NCBI RefSeq assembly: GCF_900188095.1
Contig: NZ_FZOT01000005.1
Location: forward strand, 62,001 to 126,000
DNA length: 64,000 nucleotides
Direction: 5' to 3'
Origin: Noviherbaspirillum humi
GTDB taxonomy: Bacteria > Pseudomonadota > Gammaproteobacteria > Burkholderiales > Burkholderiaceae_D
Part shown: piece by piece, positions 28,120 through 40,223 of the stretch
Layout of the letters: the number at the start of each line of letters is the position of its first letter
Numbering within the stretch: the first letter of the stretch is position 1
Program-made: the position numbers and the translations under genes
Notes under the pieces: generated by a model
What the model saw: only the letters and a program-made list of their open reading frames with translations
Databases searched by the model: none
Told to the model about the DNA's origin: nothing

Positions 28120-29181
28120 ATGCAGCGCACAGATGACCTACGTATCCGCGAAATGAAGGAACTGTTACCCCCGTCGCACCTGATCCGCGAGTTCGCCTGC
28201 TCGGAAAAGGCTGCCGCTACCGCTGCCAGCGGCCGCACCGCGCTGCATCGCATCCTCCACGGCCAGGATGACCGCCTGATGGTCGTCATCGGCCCGTGCT
28301 CCATCCACGACACCAAGGCAGCGATGGAGTACGCGCGCCGCCTCGTTGAGCAGCGCGCCCGCTTCGCCGACGACCTTGAAGTGGTGATGCGGGTCTACTT
28401 CGAGAAGCCGCGCACCACCGTTGGCTGGAAGGGCCTGATCAACGACCCGTACATGGACAACAGCTTCCGCATCAACGACGGCCTGCGCATGGCGCGTGAA
28501 CTGCTGCTGAACATCAACGAGCTCGGCCTGCCGGCCGGCACCGAATTCCTCGACGTGATCAGCCCGCAGTATGTGGCCGACCTGATCAGCTGGGGCGCGA
28601 TCGGCGCCCGCACTACCGAATCCCAGGTGCACCGCGAACTCGCGTCCGGCCTGTCCTGCCCGGTCGGTTTCAAGAACGGCACCGACGGCAACATCAAGAT
28701 CGCGGTGGATGCGATCAAGGCCGCTTCTCAGCCGCACCACTTCCTCTCGGTGACCAAGGGTGGCCATTCCGCCATCGTCTCCACCGCCGGCAATGAGGAC
28801 TGCCACATCATCCTGCGCGGCGGCAAGGCGCCCAACTACGATGCCGCCAGCGTGGATGCGGCCGCCAAGGAAATCGCCGCCTCTGGCCTAGCCTCGCGCC
28901 TGATGATCGATGCCTCGCACGCGAACAGCTCCAAGAAGCCGGAGAACCAGGTGCCGGTCTGCGCCAACATCGCCGAGCAGGTGGCGGGCGGTGATACTCG
29001 CATCGTCGGCGTGATGGTGGAGTCGCACCTCGTCGGCGGCCGCCAGGACCTGACCCCGGGCAAGGAACTGACCTATGGCCAGTCCGTCACCGACGGATGC
29101 ATCGATTGGGAATCCAGCGTGAAGGTGCTGGAAGGCCTAGCGGAAGCGGTGCGCAAGCGCCGCCTCGCCGACGCCGACTGA
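28120..29181 (+). CDS. aroG: 3-deoxy-7-phosphoheptulonate synthase (class I, AroG type)
   Basis: DAHP synthase condenses phosphoenolpyruvate and erythrose-4-phosphate, the first step to chorismate. The 353-residue protein matches the E. coli AroG/F/H family throughout: IGPCSIHD (57-64, metal-ligand Cys60), ISPQYVADLISWGAIGARTT, GFKNGTDG and MIDASHANSSK. The ATG at 28120 follows GGAG; the frame start at 28072 lies inside the terminator hairpin. The Phe-rich leader argues for control by phenylalanine; whether the enzyme is also Phe-inhibited cannot be read directly. Confidence 0.96.
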   Translation: MQRTDDLRIREMKELLPPSHLIREFACSEKAAATAASGRTALHRILHGQDDRLMVVIGPCSIHDTKAAMEYARRLVEQRARFADDLEVVMRVYFEKPRTTVGWKGLINDPYMDNSFRINDGLRMARELLLNINELGLPAGTEFLDVISPQYVADLISWGAIGARTTESQVHRELASGLSCPVGFKNGTDGNIKIAVDAIKAASQPHHFLSVTKGGHSAIVSTAGNEDCHIILRGGKAPNYDAASVDAAAKEIAASGLASRLMIDASHANSSKKPENQVPVCANIAEQVAGGDTRIVGVMVESHLVGGRQDLTPGKELTYGQSVTDGCIDWESSVKVLEGLAEAVRKRRLADAD

Positions 29182-29199
29182 TACGAGCTGCAGCGTCGT

Positions 29200-29847
29200 T
29201 CAGAAGCGCTTGGTGAGGACCATGTCCTCGCCATCGCGCCGCATCTCGGTGCGGTTGAGGAAGGACATGCCGAGCAGGATGGTGGACAGCCCCTGTTCCA
29301 GAACGAGGGCGTCGATGCCGGCGAGCTCGATGTCGCCGACCTTCACCGTATCCAGCCTGACCCGGTAGCCCGGCGCCACGCCGTTGGCGGTGCTGGTCTG
29401 CACCGGCTGGCCGCGACGGTAGTCGATGCCGAAGCGCTTCGCGTCGCCGGCGGGAATGGCGATCAGGGTGGCGCCGGTATCGACCAGCATGCGCGCCGGC
29501 ATGCCATTGATGGCGCCGGACGCAGTGAAGTGGCCGCGCCCATCCGCCTTCAGCGTGACGCTGTCGCGCCCGCCCGCGGAACTGCGGGTCGCATGCTCGC
29601 CGATGCCGATGGATTGCCGGCGGCCGTTGACGTCCAGCGTGGCGCTTGCGCCATCCACTGCGATCAGCTTCACGCCGTCCGCCACCGTGCTGCCGACGCT
29701 GAAGGTCTTGGGTGAACCGCCATCCACCGTCAGCACCGCCTTGCCGGGAAACAGGCCGGCCACGCCGATGTCGGCGGCGAATGCCGCCTGCGCCAGCAGC
29801 AGGTTCGCGGCGAGCATCAGCCGTGCCGGCATGCCGCGCCGGAGCAT
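29200..29847 (-). CDS. Retropepsin-like aspartic protease, secreted
   Basis: A 215-residue protein with a signal peptide (cleavage near AQAAFA-AD, about residue 25) and a C-terminal retroviral-type aspartic protease domain: MLVDTGATLIAIP with catalytic Asp123, and the closing ILLGMSFLNR segment typical of the TIGR02281/clan AA family. Such proteins act as homodimers in the periplasm; their substrates are mostly unknown. Start choice is uncertain: ATG 29847 begins 8 bases beyond the yajQ stop, ATG 29832 would also keep the signal peptide. The tight spacing suggests cotranscription with yajQ. Confidence 0.85.
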   Translation of the reverse strand: MLRRGMPARLMLAANLLLAQAAFAADIGVAGLFPGKAVLTVDGGSPKTFSVGSTVADGVKLIAVDGASATLDVNGRRQSIGIGEHATRSSAGGRDSVTLKADGRGHFTASGAINGMPARMLVDTGATLIAIPAGDAKRFGIDYRRGQPVQTSTANGVAPGYRVRLDTVKVGDIELAGIDALVLEQGLSTILLGMSFLNRTEMRRDGEDMVLTKRF

Positions 29848-29854
29848 CGCTGCG

Positions 29855-30340
29855 TCAATCACGGAAGTTGTTGAATTCCAGCGGCAGGGTGGTGACTTCC
29901 TTGCGCAGCAGGGCAATCGCGCTTTGCAAGTCGTCACGCTTGGCGCCGGTAATCCGCACCGCCTCGCCCTGGATCGAGGCCTGCACCTTCATCTTGCTGT
30001 CCTTGATGATGCGCACGATCTTCTTAGCATCGTCGCTCTCGATGCCGTTCTTGACCTTGATCACCTGCTTCACCTTGTCGCCGCCAATCTTCTCGACCTT
30101 GCCGATGTCGAGGAAGCGCACGTCGACGTTGCGCTTGACCATCTTGCCGGTGAGGACGTCGCGCAGCTGGGTCAGCTGGAACTCGCTGTCGGCATAGGCG
30201 GTCAGTTCGCGCTCCTTCTGCTCGATGCGGGCATCGCTGCCCTTGAAGTCGAAGCGGTTGGTGATTTCCTTGTTGGCCTGGTCCACGGCATTCTTCACTT
30301 CCACGGTGTTGGCTTCGCAGACGACGTCAAAAGAGGGCAT
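29855..30340 (-). CDS. yajQ: YajQ family nucleotide-binding protein
   Basis: A 161-residue soluble protein with two ferredoxin-like folds, matching YajQ/DUF520 from [11 protein letters not shown] to LEFNNFRD at the C-terminus. Members bind cyclic di-GMP in Xanthomonas and Pseudomonas and act with LysR-type regulators; others bind tRNA or nucleotides. The start at 30340 has AAGGAA eight bases upstream, and a good sigma70 promoter lies about 37 bases before it. Which ligand it binds here is not visible. Confidence 0.95.
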   Translation of the reverse strand: MPSFDVVCEANTVEVKNAVDQANKEITNRFDFKGSDARIEQKERELTAYADSEFQLTQLRDVLTGKMVKRNVDVRFLDIGKVEKIGGDKVKQVIKVKNGIESDDAKKIVRIIKDSKMKVQASIQGEAVRITGAKRDDLQSAIALLRKEVTTLPLEFNNFRD

Positions 30341-30383
30341 GGGGCAATTCCTTGTGATGCTGTTCGGGGGATGGGGAAAATGG

Positions 30384-30412
30384 ATTGCAAGGCTGGCTTG
30401 CAGAATGGTCAA
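30384..30412 (-). promoter_or_regulatory. Sigma70-type promoter of yajQ
   Basis: On the minus strand TTGACC (30412-30407) and TGCAAT (30389-30384) are exactly 17 bases apart, with a predicted start near 30377 and the yajQ ATG at 30340. Confidence 0.55.
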
Positions 30413-30487
30413 GACCCATTTTAGCGGACAAAAAATCGGGTGGCTAGCCGGCCCCATCCGCCCTCATCCCTCTATAATCCTCCCGCT

Positions 30488-31516
30488 ATGATCTCGCCTC
30501 TGCCCCTTCGCCGCGACCATCCGCTGGACAAGCTGAACACCTTCGGCATTGCCGCCCGCGCCCATGCCTTCCTGCCCGTGGCCTCGGCCGACACGCTGCG
30601 CCGGGTGCGGGAAGCCGACGAACTGGCGCGCCTGCCGCGTCTCGTGCTGGGCGGCGGCAGCAATCTGCTGCTGACCCGGGACTTTCCCGGCCTGGTGCTG
30701 CACATGTGCGGCAAGGGCATCGAGCTGCTCGGCTCCGACGACACCGCGACCTATGTGCGCGCCGCCGCCGGCGAAAGCTGGCATGGCTTCACGCAACAGA
30801 CGCTGGCGCTCGGCCTCCCGGGCCTGGAGAACCTGTCGCTCATTCCGGGTAGCGTCGGCGCCGCGCCGATCCAGAACATCGGCGCCTACGGCATGGAGAT
30901 CAAGGACCGATTCCACGAACTGACCGCCTTCGACATGGAGACCGGCCGGGTCTTTACCTTGAACCGGGAAGCCTGCCGCTTCGGCTACCGCGACAGCGTA
31001 TTCAAGCACGGCCTGGGCGAACATGCGGTCATCCTCGACGTCACCTTCGCCCTGCCGAAGCAATGGCAGCCCAATACCCGCTACGCTGACGTGACGCAGG
31101 AACTCGAGGCGCGCGGCATCGCCGAGCCGAGCGCGCGCGACGTCAGCGATGCCATCATCGCCATCCGCAGCCGCAAGCTGCCCGACCCGGCCCGCATCGG
31201 CAATGCCGGCAGCTTCTTCAAGAATCCGGTGGTGGCGGCCGAGGTGCGCCACGCCCTCGCAGAGCGTCATCCGCAGCTGGTCAGCTACGTACAGCCCGAC
31301 GGCAGCTTCAAGCTGGCCGCCGGCTGGCTGATCGACCAGTGCGGCTGGAAGGGTAGGAAAATGGGGCGGGCCGGCGTCTATGAAAGACAGGCGCTGGTGC
31401 TGGTGAACCATGGCGGCGCCAGCGGTGCCGAGGTCGAGGCGCTGGCGCGGGCGATACAGGATGATGTGCGGGAAAGGTTCGGCGTGATGCTGGAGCCGGA
31501 GCCGGTGTTCGTTTAG
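30488..31516 (+). CDS. murB: UDP-N-acetylenolpyruvoylglucosamine reductase
   Basis: MurB reduces UDP-GlcNAc-enolpyruvate to UDP-MurNAc in peptidoglycan synthesis, using FAD and NADPH. The 342-residue protein is the long type I form: NTFGI near the N-terminus, [33 protein letters not shown] and [11 protein letters not shown] with the catalytic Ser. The ATG at 30488 gives the family N-terminus but has no Shine-Dalgarno; a TATAAT at 30473-30478 lies only 10 bases away, so the message may be nearly leaderless. It is divergent from yajQ and ends in a strong terminator. Confidence 0.96.
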   Translation: MISPLPLRRDHPLDKLNTFGIAARAHAFLPVASADTLRRVREADELARLPRLVLGGGSNLLLTRDFPGLVLHMCGKGIELLGSDDTATYVRAAAGESWHGFTQQTLALGLPGLENLSLIPGSVGAAPIQNIGAYGMEIKDRFHELTAFDMETGRVFTLNREACRFGYRDSVFKHGLGEHAVILDVTFALPKQWQPNTRYADVTQELEARGIAEPSARDVSDAIIAIRSRKLPDPARIGNAGSFFKNPVVAAEVRHALAERHPQLVSYVQPDGSFKLAAGWLIDQCGWKGRKMGRAGVYERQALVLVNHGGASGAEVEALARAIQDDVRERFGVMLEPEPVFV

Positions 31517-31565
31517 CGCCTCGAAGTCATTCGGCAAGACGAGCGTTTGCCACCCTCGCCAAAGC

Positions 31566-31595
31566 AAAAAGCCCTCCGCGAACGGAGGGCTTTTT
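31566..31595. terminator. Bidirectional terminator between murB and ppnP
   Basis: A perfect 13-bp stem (31566-31578 with 31583-31595) with a CGAA loop is flanked by A5 and T5, so it works in both directions for these convergent genes. Confidence 0.95.
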
Positions 31596-31613
31596 CATTT
31601 CGGCCGAAGCGGC

Positions 31614-31928
31614 TTATTCGAAATGGCAGACGTAGTCCAGGGTCTGCAGGGTCTCGATGTCGAAGCTGGAGTTGCCCGGCACGGAAAATTTCTGGCCGCC
31701 TTCATAGGTCTTCCACTCGGTCTCGCCCTTGAGGCGGATGCGGCACTGGCCGGCATTCAGCTCCATCACTTCTGGCGCGCCGGTGTTGAAGGTCAGCGAG
31801 GAAGGGAAGATCACGCCGATGGTTTTCCTGGTGCCGTCGGCGAACAGGACGGTGTGGGAGACGCACTTGCCGTCGAAGTAGATGTTGGCCTTCTTGACGA
31901 CGGAAACGTTGTCGAACTGGGTAGTCAT
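31614..31928 (-). CDS. ppnP: Pyrimidine/purine nucleoside phosphorylase PpnP
   Basis: A 104-residue single-domain cupin of the DUF1255/YaiE family, renamed PpnP for its broad nucleoside phosphorylase activity. It shows the start [43 protein letters not shown] and the C-terminal [13 protein letters not shown] segment. It lies 29 bases behind argG, so it is probably the last gene of an argF-argG-ppnP transcript, closed by the terminator at 31566. Confidence 0.94.
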   Translation of the reverse strand: MTTQFDNVSVVKKANIYFDGKCVSHTVLFADGTRKTIGVIFPSSLTFNTGAPEVMELNAGQCRIRLKGETEWKTYEGGQKFSVPGNSSFDIETLQTLDYVCHFE

Positions 31929-31957
31929 GGTGGGGTGTCCGTTATTGGGTGGGTGGA

Positions 31958-34268
<2,311 letters not shown>

Positions 34269-34302
34269 AAATGGAAACGGCGGCGAGGTGGCGCCCGCCG
34301 CC

Positions 34303-34327
34303 GAAGTTTCTAACTTCTTCAATTATA
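34303..34327 (-). promoter_or_regulatory. argF promoter -10 and adjacent palindrome
   Basis: On the minus strand a perfect TATAAT (34327-34322) lies 54 bases before the argF ATG. Just downstream, at the expected start point, is the perfect palindrome GAAGTT-TCT-AACTTC (34303-34317), which could be an operator. No convincing -35 is seen. Confidence 0.5.
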
Positions 34328-34377
34328 AGAGTTTTGTTACAGGAAAGACAGCCCGGCGGAGGACGGGCAGGGCTTGC

Positions 34378-35262
34378 TCAATAGCCAATGGTCTGCGACG
34401 ACTCGTGCACCAGCTGCTGGTAGAGCTCGTGGCGTTGCGTGGCGATGCGGCCTTCATGCACGCCCTCCAGCACGGCGCAGCCCGGTTCCTTCAGGTGATG
34501 GCAATTGTAGAAGCGGCAATGTCCGAGGAAGGGCTGGAACTCGCGGAAAGCCCTTTCCAGCATGCCTTCGCTCAAATGGTACAGGCCGAATTCCTGGAAG
34601 CCGGGCGAATCGATGATGTTGCCGTCGGCCAGCTGGTAGAGCCGGGTGAAGGTGGTGGTGTGCTTGCCGGAATCGAGCGCGGCCGAAATTTCCCGGGTGG
34701 CGATGTCGGCATCCGGCACCAGCAGATTGATCAGCGAGGATTTGCCCATGCCCGACTGGCCGATGAGAATGGTCGACTGGTCCCGAAGCATCGGCGCCAG
34801 CAGCGCAACGGTGTCCTCGGGCCGGGCTTTCGCCGACACCTCATGCACCGGGTAGCCGAGCGAGGCGTACAGCGCCACCCGCTCGCGCGCCTTGGGCAGC
34901 AGGTCGGCGACGTCGGTCTTGTTGAGGATGAGGCTCGCGGCGATGCCGCCTGCTTCCGCCGCCACCAGCGAACGGGACACCAGATCGTCGGAAAAGCCGG
35001 GCTCGGTGGCGATGACGATGAACAGCTGGGTGACGTTGGCGGCCAGGAGCTTGGACTTGAACTGGTCTGAACGGTAGAGCAGGGTCTTGCGCTCGGCAAA
35101 GGATTCGATCACGCCCTGATCGGGCGAGGTGCGCTTGATATCGACCTGGTCGCCGACGGCGATATCGCTTTTCTTGCCGCGGGTGACGCAGTGCAGCCTT
35201 TCACCCTCGACGTGGACCAGGTAATGCCGGCCGTGCGCGGCGATGACGATGCCATCCATCAT
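34378..35262 (-). CDS. rsgA: Ribosome small subunit-dependent GTPase A
   Basis: RsgA is a circularly permuted GTPase that checks and releases 30S subunits late in assembly. In the 294-residue protein an OB-fold comes first, then G4 (LNKTD) precedes G1 (GQSGMGKSS) and G3 (DSPG), the permuted order that defines the family. The C-terminal zinc knuckle reads [14 protein letters not shown]. Its ATG overlaps the phhB stop by four bases (ATGA), so translation is coupled. Confidence 0.96.
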   Translation of the reverse strand: MMDGIVIAAHGRHYLVHVEGERLHCVTRGKKSDIAVGDQVDIKRTSPDQGVIESFAERKTLLYRSDQFKSKLLAANVTQLFIVIATEPGFSDDLVSRSLVAAEAGGIAASLILNKTDVADLLPKARERVALYASLGYPVHEVSAKARPEDTVALLAPMLRDQSTILIGQSGMGKSSLINLLVPDADIATREISAALDSGKHTTTFTRLYQLADGNIIDSPGFQEFGLYHLSEGMLERAFREFQPFLGHCRFYNCHHLKEPGCAVLEGVHEGRIATQRHELYQQLVHESSQTIGY

Positions 35263-35615
35263 GGCTGGCCGTGCGCCTGCTGGAAAATGGCGTCGACCTT
35301 GACGGCGCAGATGAAATCATTTTCCGAGATGCCGCCCCGGCCCTCGTCCACCGAATGGGTGCTGTACTTCACGATGCAGCGGTTGTAGCCGACCTGCAGG
35401 TCGGGATGATGGTCCTGGGCATGGATCATCCAGGCGATTGCATTGACGAAGGCCAGAGTCTGGTAGTAATCGACGAAGGTATAGGTCTTGAGGATGTGGC
35501 CATCCTGGCGCATCCAGCCGTCCAGCATGGCCAGGTACTGGTTGATCTGCGGGTCGGCGAGGCCGGTCTCCTGGTGGCTGCAATTCGCAGCCAGCAATTC
35601 ATCGATGGTCATCAT
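35259..35615 (-). CDS. phhB: 4a-hydroxytetrahydrobiopterin dehydratase (pterin carbinolamine dehydratase)
   Basis: PhhB/PCD recycles the pterin cofactor of aromatic amino acid hydroxylases. The 118-residue protein has the family core around [26 protein letters not shown], including the paired His of the active site. No phenylalanine hydroxylase gene is near; the gene sits between a Ste24-like protease (11 bases) and rsgA (4-base overlap). Orphan PCDs of this kind have been linked to molybdopterin or moonlighting roles, so the biopterin role is inferred from family only. Confidence 0.92.
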   Translation of the reverse strand: MMTIDELLAANCSHQETGLADPQINQYLAMLDGWMRQDGHILKTYTFVDYYQTLAFVNAIAWMIHAQDHHPDLQVGYNRCIVKYSTHSVDEGRGGISENDFICAVKVDAIFQQAHGQP

Positions 35616-35626
35616 GACAGTCTCCC

Positions 35627-36895
35627 TCAGGCCGACAGCCGGCTGGCGAGCAGGTGATGAATGCGCACGCTGGCCGGCGGGTGGGAGTCGTAGAAGGCGG
35701 AGTGGATCGGGTCCGGCGTCAGGGTGGAGGCATTGTCCTCGTACAGCTTCACGAGGGCCGACACCAGGTCTTGCGGATTGGTGTGGCGGGCGGCGAAGGC
35801 ATCGGCCTCGAATTCATGCTTGCGCGAGGTGATCGAGGACAGCGGAGAGAACAGGAAGGTGAATACCGGCAGCGTCAGCATGAACAGGATCAGCGCCATG
35901 GCGTCGTTGCTGCCGAACAGCATCGGATCGACGCCGAGGCCGGTGAAGAACCAGACCTGGGTCTTGAGATAGCCGAGCAGGGCCAGCATGGCGAGCGACA
36001 AGGCGAACATGACGATGATGCGCTTGACGATGTGCTTGAGCTTGAAATGGCCGAGCTCGTGCGCCAGCACCGCCTCGATCTCGTTCGGCGCCAGGCGCGC
36101 CAGCAGGGTGTCGAAGAAGACGATGCGCTTGGCCGAGCCGAAGCCGGAGAAGTAGGCATTGCCGTGGGCGCTGCGCTTGGAGCCGTCCATCACGAACAGG
36201 CCCTTGGAGGCGAAGCCTACCCGCTGCATCAGGTTGTCGATGCGGGAACGCAGGCTTTCATCCTGCAGCGGCGTGAACTTGTTGAACAGCGGCGCGATGA
36301 AGGTCGGGTACAGCACTAGCATCAGCAGCTGGAAGCCGGTGAACACCATCCAGGCATAGAGCCACCACAGGTCGCCCGACTTCTCCATCAGCAGCAGGAT
36401 GACCCAAACCAGCGGCAGGCCGATCACGGCGCCGATGAGGGTGTTCTTTGCCAGGTCGGTGAAGAACAGGCGCCGGCTCATGTTGTTGAAGCCGAACTTC
36501 GCTTCCAGCACGAACTGGCGGTAATAGTCGAAAGGCAACTCGACCAGATTGGAGATCAGCACGAACGCCACCAGCAGGCCGAGCTGGTAAGCCATGTCGC
36601 CGCCGGTCAGCTTGAACATCAGCGCGGCCAGCGCCTGCAGGCCGCCGAGCAGGGTGAATCCGATCAGCACTGCGCTGTTGACCAGGAGCATGAACAGGCC
36701 GAATTTGGTCTTGGCGACGGTATATTCGGCCGCCTTGCGGTGCGCCGCCAGCGGAATGGTGGCGGCGAATTCCATAGGCACTTTGCCGCTGTGGGCCATC
36801 ACATGGCGGATATGGCGCGAACCGAGCCAGAAGCGCACGCTCAGAGTGAGTAGCAGAAAGCCGACGAACAAAACCGAAAACGCAAGTGAATCCAT
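35627..36895 (-). CDS. M48 family membrane metallopeptidase (Ste24/CAAX protease-like)
   Basis: A 422-residue multi-pass membrane zinc protease. Hydrophobic segments occur near 5-25, 68-95, 103-120, 152-170, 178-200, 293-315 and 333-352. The zinc site is complete: HELGH at 279-283, third ligand Glu363 in EFEAD. The long membrane N-terminus and the NAYFSGFGSAKRIVFFDTLL stretch put it in the Ste24-like branch, not HtpX. Bacteria with this protein lack prenylated CAAX substrates, so quality control of membrane proteins is the likelier job. ATG 36895 faces orn across 43 bases. Confidence 0.93.
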   Translation of the reverse strand: MDSLAFSVLFVGFLLLTLSVRFWLGSRHIRHVMAHSGKVPMEFAATIPLAAHRKAAEYTVAKTKFGLFMLLVNSAVLIGFTLLGGLQALAALMFKLTGGDMAYQLGLLVAFVLISNLVELPFDYYRQFVLEAKFGFNNMSRRLFFTDLAKNTLIGAVIGLPLVWVILLLMEKSGDLWWLYAWMVFTGFQLLMLVLYPTFIAPLFNKFTPLQDESLRSRIDNLMQRVGFASKGLFVMDGSKRSAHGNAYFSGFGSAKRIVFFDTLLARLAPNEIEAVLAHELGHFKLKHIVKRIIVMFALSLAMLALLGYLKTQVWFFTGLGVDPMLFGSNDAMALILFMLTLPVFTFLFSPLSSITSRKHEFEADAFAARHTNPQDLVSALVKLYEDNASTLTPDPIHSAFYDSHPPASVRIHHLLASRLSA

Positions 36896-36938
36896 TCTAT
36901 GCCTATGAGAAAATGGCGGATTACTGAGGAAATCAATT

Positions 36939-37541
36939 ATGTCACAAGCCAATGAACCGCAACCCGGCGCCGAGAGCGGCGTTCAACCCGAGGCAATACG
37001 TCCCAACGAATTCAATCTGGTCTGGGTGGACATGGAGATGACCGGCCTCGATCCGGACAATGACCGTATCATCGAAGTGGCGGCGGTGGTTACCGATTCC
37101 AACCTCAACGTGCTGGGCGAAGGCCCGGTGTTTGCCATTCATCAATCCGACGAGACGCTGGACAAGATGGATGCCTGGAACAAGGGCACCCACGGCCGTT
37201 CCGGTCTGATCGAGCGGGTGAAGGCGTCGACGGTGACGGAGGCCGATGCGGAGGCGGCGCTGATCGAGTTCCTGCGGAAGTATGTGCCTTCCGGGAAGTC
37301 GCCGATGTGCGGCAATTCCATCTGCCAGGACCGGCGCTTCATGGCGCGCGGGATGCCTAAGCTGGAAGCGTTCTTCCACTACCGCAATCTCGACGTTTCC
37401 ACGCTGAAGGAGCTTGCCCGGCGCTGGAGGCCGGACATGGTGAACGGTTTCAAGAAGGCGCAGAAGCATACCGCGCTGGCCGACATCATGGAGTCGATCG
37501 AAGAACTGCGCTACTACCGCGAGCATTTCATCAAGCTCTGA
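36939..37541 (+). CDS. orn: Oligoribonuclease
   Basis: Orn degrades 2-5 nucleotide RNAs, including pGpG from cyclic di-GMP breakdown. The 200-residue protein has the DEDDh exonuclease motifs: [11 protein letters not shown] (Asp31, Glu33), the [14 protein letters not shown] region and KHTALADI with its catalytic His. About 20 N-terminal residues rich in Glu/Pro/Gln precede the conserved core and are absent from E. coli Orn; no better start lies closer, so the extension is probably real. It is divergent from the Ste24-like gene. Confidence 0.96.
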   Translation: MSQANEPQPGAESGVQPEAIRPNEFNLVWVDMEMTGLDPDNDRIIEVAAVVTDSNLNVLGEGPVFAIHQSDETLDKMDAWNKGTHGRSGLIERVKASTVTEADAEAALIEFLRKYVPSGKSPMCGNSICQDRRFMARGMPKLEAFFHYRNLDVSTLKELARRWRPDMVNGFKKAQKHTALADIMESIEELRYYREHFIKL

Positions 37542-37602
37542 CCGGCGTCCCGGGCGCTTCCCGCGCCTTTCACGAGCGTTTCATTTCTACTGGTTTTTCA
37601 TC

Positions 37603-39300
<1,698 letters not shown>

Positions 39301-39333
39301 CCCGAATGCGTCCGGTCATTCCCGGGCAGTGAA

Positions 39334-39370
39334 AAAAAGCCGGCATCTTCGTGGATCATGCCGGCTTTTT
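39334..39370 (+). terminator. Intrinsic terminator after prfC
   Basis: A perfect 13-bp stem (39334-39346 with 39358-39370) with an 11-base loop and T5. Confidence 0.92.
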
Positions 39371-39404
39371 CTTTCTATTCCATTTTTTCTGCGTTTTTGG
39401 CGGT

Positions 39405-39445
39405 TTGAGAAAGATCAATCACCGCAACATCGGCTCGCCTATACT
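39405..39445 (+). promoter_or_regulatory. FNR/ANR-type box with class II-spaced -10
   Basis: TTGAG-AAAG-ATCAA (39405-39418) matches the FNR consensus TTGAT-N4-ATCAA in 9 of 10 positions. TATACT at 39440-39445 is a good -10, and the box centre is 31 bases upstream of its centre, placing the box at about -41, the class II activator position. No -35 is present, as expected for FNR-dependent promoters. Predicted start near 39452; the next gene begins at 39562. Confidence 0.65.
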
Positions 39446-39561
39446 CTGCCGACACCTGTCAATCTGTCATTTCCCTTGCTGCATCGTTAACCTAGCCTGG
39501 ATCCATCCGAAACCTGACGTGCATCGACCGTTCTTTAGCGAGAAGCTGCGAAAGGAGTGCC

Positions 39562-40134
39562 ATGCTTACTGCTACCTACGCCCAAGTTGCGATAGTCGCC
39601 GAGCACAACAAGGTGCGCAGCGTGCTGCAAGACCTGCAGCAGTGCATACAGAATTGCATGAGAACCGCTGCGGGCGCCGGCTACGCAACGCTGAAGTCGA
39701 CCTTCTTCAAGCTCAAGGAATTTCACGACAGCTTTCGCTGGCGGAAAATCGAGCGGCATCTGCTTCCTTCGCTGCGCCGCTTCAATCCCGAGGCCGCCAC
39801 GCTGATTGATGAACTGGAGAGTATCAGCGATCGCGCCTGCGAATTGCTCCACACCGCCGACCTGCAGCTGGAACAGGCAAATCATGGCGCCGGCCGGGTC
39901 GCGGATGATGTCTGCGAATCAATGGGCATGGTCTGCCATCACATTCAGCTCAGGCTGGACCGGGAGGAGCAGGAGCTGATGCCGCTGGCGCAGCGGCTGC
40001 TGTCGGTGGAAGACTGGTTCGGCATTGCCGCCCGCTTCCTATCCGAAGAACCGGTCGGTGGCCTGAAGCGGCCGGCTTTCGGCGCGCCATGGTTGCCAGC
40101 CACCTCCGGACGGGAGCGCTCGGCGCTGGTTTGA
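39562..40134 (+). CDS. Hemerythrin-like four-helix protein with degenerate ligand set
   Basis: A 190-residue soluble, mostly helical protein. Its layout resembles the HHE/hemerythrin domain: VAEHNKVRSVL near the N-terminus (His15), KIERHLLPSLRRF, and HIQLRLDREEQELMPLAQRLLSVEDW split by HH. When the family HxxxE-E..LFP patterns are aligned on the prolines, Arg stands where the iron-ligand His is expected (Arg59 and the Arg before LDREE), and the central eH motif reads ESIS. Iron binding is therefore doubtful. AAAGGAG eight bases before the ATG is a strong ribosome binding site. An FNR-type promoter lies upstream, which fits oxygen- or NO-related roles of hemerythrins. The assignment is by pattern only. 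Confidence 0.65.
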   Translation: MLTATYAQVAIVAEHNKVRSVLQDLQQCIQNCMRTAAGAGYATLKSTFFKLKEFHDSFRWRKIERHLLPSLRRFNPEAATLIDELESISDRACELLHTADLQLEQANHGAGRVADDVCESMGMVCHHIQLRLDREEQELMPLAQRLLSVEDWFGIAARFLSEEPVGGLKRPAFGAPWLPATSGRERSALV

Positions 40135-40152
40135 CCGGCCTTCTCTTCAAGG

Positions 40153-40176
40153 GCGGGCCCTGGCGGCCCGCTTTTT
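40153..40176 (+). terminator. Intrinsic terminator after the hemerythrin-like gene
   Basis: A 7-bp GC stem (40153-40159 with 40165-40171), loop CTGGC, and T5 (40172-40176). The gene is therefore a single transcription unit with its FNR-type promoter. Confidence 0.85.
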
Positions 40177-40223
40177 CTTTTTACAGAGTGCAAGCCGCCT
40201 TGCGGTAACAGGCATTTGTTGGC

